Assembly: GCA_029582165.1 (NCBI GenBank)
Contig: CM055879.1
Location: forward strand, 40,739,713-40,803,712
DNA from: Portulaca oleracea
Lineage: Eukaryota; Streptophyta; Magnoliopsida; Caryophyllales; Portulacaceae
Direction: 5' to 3'
Length of the DNA: 64,000 nucleotides
Shown here: piece after piece, positions 37,438 to 46,806 of the stretch
Position numbering within the stretch: position 1 is the first letter of the stretch
Layout: every line of letters starts with the position of its first letter
Program-made: the position numbers and the translations under genes
The notes under the pieces: model-generated
Databases searched by the model: none
Told to the model about the DNA's origin: nothing
The model's input: only the letters and a program-made list of their open reading frames with translations

Positions 37438-38895
37438 AGTCCAACCTCGAACACAAGTCTTGTGTTCAACATACTGTTTTCCACCCCTAATCGTGCATGG
37501 ATAAATACTATGGTATAACCTATAAGCATGAACCACAGCTAGTGTTGCATCATACACGAACCATGGGGGGCACATTGATCCATTTGTGTGGGCTGCTAGG
37601 CCACATATATAGAACATGCAAAAATAAATAGGTTAAAAGATGAATTAAAGGTTTGCATATAAAGATATGTAAAATAATAGTCAAACTGCAATAAAAAAGA
37701 AGGCAGCAAAAGAAACAAGACACACAGTCTCATAAGTTATAATAAGGTACAAGCAAGCAAAAGTTCAATCAACAAAATTAAGAGTTCAACACAAGAACAA
37801 ACCCTACAAAATTTCAACAAGAATTTCTCTAAAAAAATTTGGAATACTAAATTAAATAATTATAAGAATATAATAATATTGTGAAATAATGGATTTGAGC
37901 CCAATTCAATCCCAAAAACTAGTTTAGGAGGTTGAGGCACCCAAGCCATTATAAATACCACAATATGGGTATCAAAGGCCGATGTGAGACAACTCAACAA
38001 ATATCTTTAAAAAGGTATGATAATCTTTAATTCACTATAATACTAACTATACCATGTTGTATTTTATGATTAGGCTTGCATAATCGGGGCACACTAAACA
38101 CCTATATAGCTAGTTGGGCTGAGGTGAGTGATTGTATTTCTTACCTAGAGTTTAAAAAACCAACTATTATATGGTATCATGTATTGAAGGGGATCATAAA
38201 TTTGAGGTGGTTAGACATTTCTATGTTTGTTTGTATAGCTATACTATAATTGCTAAATGTTTGATACCTATTTTAAATAGGTTTAGGTGGATTAATTAAG
38301 GATATTATTATAGACTTAAAGTATGGTGAAACATACTACCCAAAAAAAGTGATGGAATATTAGGTTAAATCAATAATACACTAACATAAATGCAACATTT
38401 TTTATGGAAATAAATGCAAATTGTAATTTGACAAGTATTTTTTTTATGGTAAAATAGCTATAGTAGTTATTAAAATTGTAAAATTTAAAAATTTAAAAAG
38501 AAAAAAAAGAAAGTGATGTAATTTGACAAGTAGAAATATTATGTAAATGTGCATGAAAGCATGCATTACTCATATGGTAATTATCTTTAAACCAGTAAAG
38601 TATATTGAACAATTAAGGTCCCCTTATTTGTTAGGTTAGCTAAATCATAATTGTCATAAAATAACATAGATAATTTATGTTTTGAAAATGTGGTTTGAAA
38701 CGCTAAATACTACCTGAAAGGTTACATAAATGATACCTTACTATTACCAAACACAAAAAGCAAGGTAAAAAGATCGTATTATGCGATATCATTTTAACAA
38801 AGCTAAAACTCTAGTTGGACTATTATAATACATGTGTTCTGTAAACTAACGCTCGTCATGACGTGCAATTTAGTACATCCCCCCAGATTGTAAAG
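37438..38895. other. intergenic, AT-rich, no gene seen
   Basis: AT-rich sequence without long open frames, recognisable motifs or clear element ends. The frames on the - strand at 37290-37617 overlap the hAT-like element and are not credible genes. Confidence 0.5.
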
Positions 38896-39060
38896 TGTTA
38901 GAGTATAAAACCATTCATGGGGCTTCAACCATCAGCTTAAGCTTTTGGTTGAGATGGTTCCACATGGTATTAGAGCCAGACCAATAAACAAGAGGTCTTA
39001 AATTCGAATCTCAGCACCCCCATATTCATATGCGCAAGGTAAAAAAGGTCTGGCCAGATT
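38896..39060 (+). mobile_element. TRIM/SMART-type element, left half only
   Basis: A 69-bp LTR (38896-38964, TGTTAGAGTATAAAACC to GGTTCCACA) is followed at once by the primer-binding site TGGTATTAGAGCC and internal sequence with AATTCGAATCTCAGC and ATGCGCAAGG. No right LTR was found, so it is truncated. Confidence 0.65.
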
Positions 39061-40719
39061 TAATAGTATGATATCTATTTTCAACTTTGTAAACTTTATT
39101 AATAATAACCCTTAAAATATAGATCTAATAGCGAACCTGCTTATCATTCCTAAATCCTAACAAATCTCAACATATGCAAAAAAGACTGTAAAACGTGAGT
39201 GTTCTCATATTGAGAGAGCAAATAGAGACAATATTGCAAGGGTAATTTTGTTTCCAACTTGAATAACTGCCCTACCAACAGGGTCTTCTTGCTCGATCAT
39301 CCATTCCAGCCAACCATGTTAGTTTTTAAAAGGGTAAGAATGCATAATCCTTTAGGGGCAGAGCTTTTGCCTGGGCACCTATTTCTACCCACATGACATG
39401 TACCCCACAATGGTTGACTTTTTCACCCACTCATAAATTTGTTTTGGCAACTAATGCATACAACACTGACACCGTGTTCTTTATTTACGGTAGATAAAGT
39501 GTGGTAATGATATGTTAAGGTAAAAATATGGACAATGTAATATAATGTGTTACGATATGGTAAGTTGTGGTGAATTTGTGAAACAATGGTTGGTGTGGTA
39601 GATGAGGAAAGAGAAAAGTAAAAAGTAGTGAGAAAAGTGAGGACGGAGAAAGTTATGGTTGTGGTTGTGGTAAAATGTGATATGGTATGATAATGAGTGA
39701 TGGTTTGTGATTATAATGGTAAATCGTGGTAGGTAATGCTATGGTACCATATTCAATGTCGCTTTTTGATTAGTAATTTTTCATACAGTATTTTATTAAA
39801 ATTACAATATTATACTTTTGGAATGCTACTTTTCATCAAAAATCTAATTATAATAGTTTAATATAACAAATCATTGTATATGTTAATGATCAAAATTTTT
39901 AATATTTACTAATACCATTTCCAAAGTAACAAATAATATAAAACAGCTTTAAAATCATTAGGGAGATTAAAACAAATACATTAATTAAATAAACTTGGCC
40001 ACCTTTGATGAAAAGAAAGGGGAGGGACCATAACCAGCTCATGAAGCCCCAAAGACCCGGGATACTTAGGATTAAAATAGTTGTAAAGAATGAGAGAGTA
40101 AGCCAAAATATAAGTGTGAAAAATAATAATATGATATGAATGTTGATGGAGCTAAAACTTGAAAAGGAGAGACAAACACCTGTAGAGACTTAAATATTGT
40201 TTAGTCGAATAGAATGTAAGGGGAAACAAGTATTAGGGCAGGGGGCCCTTAGCCAGGGTGTATCCTTTGCCTACTTTAGGGCACAAGGATTACTGTGAAA
40301 ATCTTCAACTTTGATTTGAGAGAGAATTAAAATCTGAATCCAATGTTAATGTTAATGTGAATGTGAATGTGGGGTGTCCTTGTCTTGGAAAGTCCATCAA
40401 GTTGACCTGCCAACTAATTCAATCATTCTTAGGCAAATGAATGTGGTATTCTAAATTGAAGGTACTTTGGTATTTATAAGTTGTACTACTATGTATTGCA
40501 CAAATCGTTAAGTGGTAATTGGACGTATCCACCTCACAAGTCAAAGTGATAAGGACGAATGGACGGTTGAGATTGTCATCTTTTTTTTTACACAAAATGA
40601 GAATTTGGGGTAACTTTCTAACCTCTACGTATGGTTTTGGATAAGCATAAATTTGTTGGACAAATGCACTTTTCTACTCAAGATAAGAGTATTTGCATCC
40701 ATGAGTCATTCACATGGAT
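39061..40719. other. intergenic, degenerate GT-rich MITE inside
   Basis: About 39475-39760 has GTGTTCTTTATTTACGG followed by GTGGTAATGATATGTTAAGG and GGTTGTGGTTGTGGTAAAATG, a weak relative of the GT-rich MITE family with eroded ends. No gene is supported elsewhere in this stretch. Confidence 0.4.
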
Positions 40720-40724
40720 AAACT

Positions 40725-40988
40725 TGTTAGAGTATAAAATCATCATTGGGTCTACAACCATCAACTTAAACTTTTGATTGAGATGGTTCCACATGGTATT
40801 AGAGTCAGACCTGAGCAAAATGTTTCAGGTTCGAATCTTAGCATTCATTTGCGCAAGGAAAAAGGGGGCCTTTGTAGCATCCACGCTTCAAGCCCAAAGG
40901 TCATTCGCATGAGGGAGTGTGTTAGAGTATAAAATTATCATTGGGCCTACAACCATCAGCTTAAGCTTTTGATTGAGATGATTTCACA
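40725..40988 (+). mobile_element. complete miniature LTR retrotransposon (TRIM/SMART type), 264 bp
   Basis: Two 69-bp LTRs (40725-40793 and 40920-40988) begin TGTTAGAGTATAAAA and end CA. The primer-binding site TGGTATTAGAGTC (complement of initiator Met-tRNA, one change) starts directly after the left LTR. A purine run GAGGGAGTG precedes the right LTR. AAACT flanks both sides exactly (40720-40724 and 40989-40993), a 5-bp target duplication. The internal 126 bp encode nothing, so copying would need proteins from another element. The size and layout match the SMART group of very small plant LTR elements. Confidence 0.85.
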
Positions 40989-41397
40989 AAACTGTTTATA
41001 AGGTGAGACTTGAGTGACTCATGAGCTAGCAACTCACCACCACGCCTATGAATGACGTAAATATGCTCTTATAGAATGTTGAGTGTAAATTTTCACGATC
41101 AGCCCACTCCTTCCTATATTTATAAGTGCACTTAATATCTCACAGTTGCACTTATGTGTGGGGAAAATTTTTCTGCATATTTAATTAACCATACATGGAT
41201 AAGTGCGGGGAAAGTTTCAATTGCACTTATAAGTGCCACTAATTGGAAAGTTTAATGCGTCGCAAAAAAAAATATTTTTACTAGTGAATGGTCATCACCT
41301 TATTTAAAGCAATGTTCAGGAGTATGTCATAAATTACAAACAGATCGCTTGTTAAGAGAATGACATCAACTAGATCCACGATGTCCGAGAGTATATA

Positions 41398-42333
41398 GGG
41401 GGTGTTTGGCTACCCAGTTTTTTTGGTGGTTTTTAGATTTTTGGATAATTTTTAGTTTTTTGACCAAGATTAAAAAGCTACTTGAAGTGTTTAGGGATGA
41501 CAATGGGACAGGGAATCCCCGAACCCGCTGGGGCCCCGCCCAACTCTGGGGAAAAATCCCCACCCCCATTGGGGATGGGGACGGGGACGGGGACGATTTT
41601 TCATAATCCGCTCGGGGACAGGGCGGGGATGGGGACAAAATTTTCTCGATCCCCATCCCCATTTTCCCTGCCGGGGAAAATTCCCTGTCCCCGTCCTCGA
41701 ATCCCCGTCCCCAAAAATTTTAAAATTATCAAATAATCTTTATTCTAATTCAATATATATATTAATAGCAAAGATAAAGCAGTAATTTTCAAATTTTGAG
41801 GAGGATGTATTATTGTATTTTTTTTTCGAATAACACTTGATGTATTATTGTTTGATTTTGATGTATTATTGCTTGAACAAGTTAAATACGTTGTATTTTG
41901 AATAGGTTAAAAACCGGGTCCGATTAAAAATCGAGTCCGATTAAAATTTGGTTATATTTTGGATAGCTTTAAAAAATCCCGGTTGGATCCCCGTTGGGGA
42001 TGGGGAATTCGCGGGGATGGGGATGAGGCAAGAATCATTCCCCGAAGCGGGGATGGGGACGGGGATGGGGACGAGTTTTGGGAGCGGGGATGGGGACGGG
42101 GATATACTTCCCCGTCCCCGATCCGTCCCGTTGCCATCCCTAGAGGTGTTTGATAAGTAACTTTTTATATTAGCTTTTTGGACCCAAAAATCTAATTTTC
42201 AAAAAGCTACTTAATGAAGCTTTTTGATGTAACTTTTCACAAAAAGCTACTTTACCAAACACTTCTTCATGCAATCAGCTAACCCAAACAGCTAAAGTCA
42301 AACAACTAATCCAAAAAATTATCAGCTATCACC
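41398..42333. mobile_element. MITE of the GGTGTTTGGC family, split by a nested hAT element
   Basis: The left end GGGTGTTTGGCTACCCAG and left arm stop at 41491; the right arm resumes at 42151 with AACTTTTTATATTAGC and continues through AAAAAGCTACTTTACCAAACAC to about ATCAGCTATCACC. Removing the 651-bp insert and one copy of its duplication restores a MITE of roughly 280 bp, similar in size to the 7430 copy. Confidence 0.6.
41492..42142. mobile_element. hAT-like non-autonomous element, G-run rich, 651 bp
   Basis: Left end TAGGGATGACAATGGGAC, right end inverse TAGGGATGGCAACGGGAC: near-perfect inverted repeats that share TAGGGATG with Ac/Ds ends. Flanks GAAGTGTT (41484-41491) and GAGGTGTT (42143-42150) form an 8-bp duplication with one change. 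Subterminal regions are tandem GGGGATGGGGACGGGGAC-like runs on one strand at each end. No transposase frame; the short open frames across it are products of the repeats. A GC-poor middle separates the two G-rich ends. Confidence 0.8.
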
Positions 42334-42412
42334 ATGTCCTACCACAAATTTCAAGGCCATAATAAATTAGAAACAGGTCACTTGCTAAGAAAATGACATC
42401 AACTAGATCCAC

Positions 42413-43440
42413 AACATAGGCCTATTTATTTGCATGCTTTTGCTTGGGCTTACCTTAAATTTCAGGTTTGAATTAGATGGAGTACTAGAACCCATAGGGC
42501 CGCAAAATAGCAATTCGATAATGGGTTAAGACTAGTCTTCTAAGAAACTAATGGGCTTGGACTTCTCTATGAGATTTGACTTTTTGTCCACATTAACAAC
42601 CAACAAGTTGGTGTTTCTTTGAGTTTTGGTGCAAAATAGTATGTGATCATACAACCCAAATCCACAGACACGTAAATGCATTTAACTTGCACAACATTAC
42701 TTATTTGTCAATGTGAATTATTTTACTGATTTATTAGATTATTTATAATTTAAAAATACACAAGAAAATTTTAATTTTTCTAAAGTGCGTTACAATTTTG
42801 TTTATTGAGATGAAATTTATAAATATTAATATTTATTAACATAATTGAGTTTTAGATTGGGAGCAGGCTAGCACGGACGTATGCAGGTGAATATAGGTAG
42901 GTACATGTTGATACAAATAAATACATATTAGTGTAAATAATTGACAAATGATTTAAATAACAAGTTTTAATGGCCTAATTATATTCACGCTTGCACAAAC
43001 GTAAATACTATGATAATTGATAAAGTTGTTTGTACTTTTCTTGCTTACAAAATATATATTACTTAAATTTTAGATTATTTTAAATCCTATTTATCTTAGG
43101 ACACATGTTTGTTTGTTTAATTTCCAACTTTTCCCTTCCTTGTTAAATTGGATTTGCTGACAAACAAAGAAAGCATCAAAGAGGGGAAAAGAAAATCGAA
43201 AATTCGCATCAGACCGGAATCTGAAAATATCTACCCACGGCAGCAGAAGATTGTATCCCCGTACAAGGCAAGTGTCTGAAAATATCTACCCACAGATAAA
43301 CTTAAAAGTCCAAATTACCCTCCCAAAACAATTCAATTCTCAACACCGCCCTGCTTACTACCGTACAAATGTCTAATTACCCGGTTGTTGCCCTACTTCA
43401 CCGTCGTCAAAAAAACCCTGTTATCTTTCTTTCTCTCTCT
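42413..43440. other. intergenic and XRN3 promoter region
   Basis: No gene up to the XRN gene. A 19-base phrase TCTGAAAATATCTACCCAC occurs twice (about 43220 and 43274). The XRN leader probably begins after about 43380, in the CT-rich stretch, but no clear TATA box is seen. Confidence 0.4.
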
Positions 43441-43473
43441 TAGGGTTTTTATTTCTTTCGAAACCTAGGGTTT
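43441..43473 (+). promoter_or_regulatory. two telo-box motifs in the XRN leader
   Basis: TAGGGTTT occurs at 43441-43448 and 43466-43473, 45-80 bp before the ATG. Telo-boxes (AAACCCTA in either orientation) are frequent near the start of plant genes for translation and RNA processing, which fits a nuclear RNA-processing exonuclease. Confidence 0.5.
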
Positions 43474-43517
43474 TTCTCGCCGGATTTTTTTCTCCGGTTA
43501 TCTGATTTTGTGCCGCC

Positions 43518-46500
43518 ATGGGAGTTCCGGCCTTTTATCGGTGGCTTGCGGAGAAGTATCCAATGATTATCGTGGACGTCGTCGAGGAAGAGCCGGTCGA
43601 GATCGACGGGATTAAGATCCCGGTTGATACCAGCAAGCCGAACCCTAACAATATTGAGTATGATAATCTGTATCTTGATATGAATGGGATTATTCATCCT
43701 TGCTTTCATCCTGAGGATCGGGTATTTCTTTTCTTCTCTTTCCTTGATTCAGCTGCTGGCTACTTATGCTGATTTTTTATTTAATTTCTTTGAGTAGTTG
43801 CTGGTGTTGATTTTCATATTCGTTGCGGTTTTGTTCGTCAGAATGTACGGTGTGACCTATGTTGATGAAACTGCATTGTTGCGTGTAAAATGTGAATGAC
43901 TTCATTAACCATTATCCTTCAGTATAGGTTTCTATGGTTCTAAAACGTGAATGAGTTCATTAATCTTTATCATTCAGTATAGGTTTCTAAGGTTCTTTGG
44001 CCGTAATTCTCTGGTTAGCTGTTTTGCAATTGACTTGGATATTATGATAAGGAGGACATGCGAGGTTAATAGGAGCTAGTTTAAATTTGTAATGGAGGTG
44101 AGGGAAGAAAGGTAAATGGGATTGAATGAGGTCAATGCCTTTTCAGAACTAGTATCCAAATCCAAGACAACCAAGCTTTCCTCAATTTGAAATGTAGGTA
44201 TAATCTGTCCTCAGGTCTGAACCAGTGATCCCCTGTTGGAATGGAGTTAATAGAGATGGCAAGGTTTTAATTTAGGCATGAATTGCTATTTTGCACATAG
44301 CTTGTTTGTATTCCTTCTGAAAGGTTGAAAAGGATTAGTAATCTTGGGGGTAGCAGAACCTTTCCCGTGGCTTCGAATTGTGATTCTCTCACTTTAGAGT
44401 TGTATTGTTGGAGATGAGCATACCTTCACACTAAAAGCTACGTTGCTCTTGGGAAGTGGGGAGGTTTTTCTTGAAATCCCTTTTAGTAGGTTCATCTATG
44501 AGGTCTTAATTCCTGTAGTGTGTTCGTTGTAGAACTAGAAGATTGCTTTGCTCACTGGAGAACACATATGTTTTATCTTTTTCTAGTTGTGTATTTGTAT
44601 TTTAGTTTAAAGAAGCTTTCTTTTCTGATGAAGTGTTGGTAGCTGTTGGTTCTTTTTTTGCTTAATGTGTGGTAAAACCAAGTAACCAGCTGTGTAGATC
44701 TTTACTGGCTGTCCACATTGTAAAGTTGTAGATAAAAGTGACTTAGCATATGTACGCCATTGCTGCTGTCTTATGGACTTGTAGTTGGTAGTCTAGTGCT
44801 AGAAATAGCAAAGATTAAGCTCTTTAGTTAATCATATTAATTGGGAAAACATTTCAACCTCCATTTACGTAGTCTTATTGTGTGCAGACTGCAGACTATA
44901 TGAATTTTATAGTGAATATTGTTGTCTGGTCTATTTGCTGGTTGATGACATGGGCTATTGTCAGTGTGAATGGTTGATGGTTGCCATGCATTTTTGTAGT
45001 AATAATATCATCTGTGTCCGAGTTGCTGACTATCTTTTATTTTGTACAGCCTTCTCCCACAACTTTTGATGAAGTGTTTCAGAATGTATTTGATTATATT
45101 GATAGGCTCTTTAATATGGTTCGTCCAAGAAAGCTCCTGTACATGGCGATTGGTGAGTATACTGTATGTTATTAATGTTTGTTCTGGTTTTAAGTGAGAA
45201 TTAGTACCCACACAGTGGTAAATGTGTTTTAGATGGTGTTGCTCCCAGAGCCAAGATGAATCAGCAGCGCTCTAGGCGTTTCAGAGCTGCTAAAGATGCT
45301 GCAGATGCTGTATGTGCTTCATTTTCTGTGATGTTCCTACAGCGAACCACCATCCAATATTTGCAGTTTTTGCTTAACTTTATACCTCCTTTCTTCTTCT
45401 TCTTCTTCTTCTTCTTCTTCTTCTTCTTCTTCTTTTTTTCTTAGGCAGCTGAGGAAGAAAGGTTGAGGAAAGAGTTTGAAGAAGAGGGTAGAAAGCTTCC
45501 TCCTAAGGAGTCATCTCAGACTTTTGATTCCAATGTTATTACACCTGGAACTGAGTTTATGGCCGTATTGTCAACTGCATTACAATATTATGTTCACCTC
45601 AGACTAAATTATGACCCAGGTTGGAAATCAGTTAAGGTATGTCGTAAAACAGATTTTCGATGTTTTCTAGGCTCATTGTAGCCACCACTTGGGTGTACAG
45701 TAGGCTCATCATGCTCAATCATTGGAAGGTTTTATTATCTGATGCAAACGTTCCTGGGGAAGGAGAACATAAAATTATGTCTTACATACGCCTCCAAAGG
45801 AATCTCCCTGGATATGATCCAAATACACGACATTGCTTGTATGGATTGGTACGATTCCTGTCTTGGTTTTGTGGATCCTGAAAATTCTCTATTTTTCTGA
45901 ATATGATATTCACATGCTCTTTTTGTTTCTTTTTCTACAGGATGCAGATTTGATCATGTTGGCATTAGCTACTCATGAAGTTCATTTTTCTATTCTTAGA
46001 GAGGTTTGCCCTGTGCACATTTGATCTTATTTTGTGTTCTTTTCTTTCCATTGTTAAGTGTCTTGCTGTATTCGCCTAAATATTCGTGCTATGCATGGTC
46101 TTATTTTTTATTTTCCTATAATTTATTTGTCATCAATAATATAATAGTATAATTATTATCTTATTTTCTAATAATCATTATTTTATTTTCTAATGATAAC
46201 ACCTTTATCAATAATATAATTATTTTCCTTATGAATATATAATTTTTACATACTTATATTGATGTGATTCTAGTTTTTGTTTTTGCTTGTCCTCCAACGT
46301 TGGTGCTGACACAGTTTCGTGGGTATGATTGTAGGTTGTTTTCACGCCTGGTCAGCAAGATAAATGCTTCCTCTGTGGCCAGATGGGCCATTTAGCAGCA
46401 GATTGTGAAGGAAAGGCCAAGAGGAAAGCTGGTGAGTTCGATGAAAAAGGTGACAATGCCGTGCCGAAAAAGCCTTTCCAGGTCTGCCACCAATTTATTC

Positions 46501-46707
46501 AGTGAACACAATTTGGCCTTCTGAAAACCATCTTGATTTCTTTATTGTTTCTGTGAGTGCTTTCTTTGTTCCTCTACTCTTCTGCGCCTCCCAATTGCCA
46601 TAAGCCCATAACTGTATTCCAACGTTGCGACACCTTGTTTCTCTGCTTGGTCAATTGACAGGACTGGCAATCCTCAACTTGCCATGGGAGCTGTTTGAAG
46701 CTGTAGT

Positions 46708-46806
<99 letters not shown>

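Noticed and set aside
41366..42160. Several open frames with GDGDGD or PSPSPSP repeats
   Set aside because: Translations of the G-run arrays of the hAT-like element on both strands.
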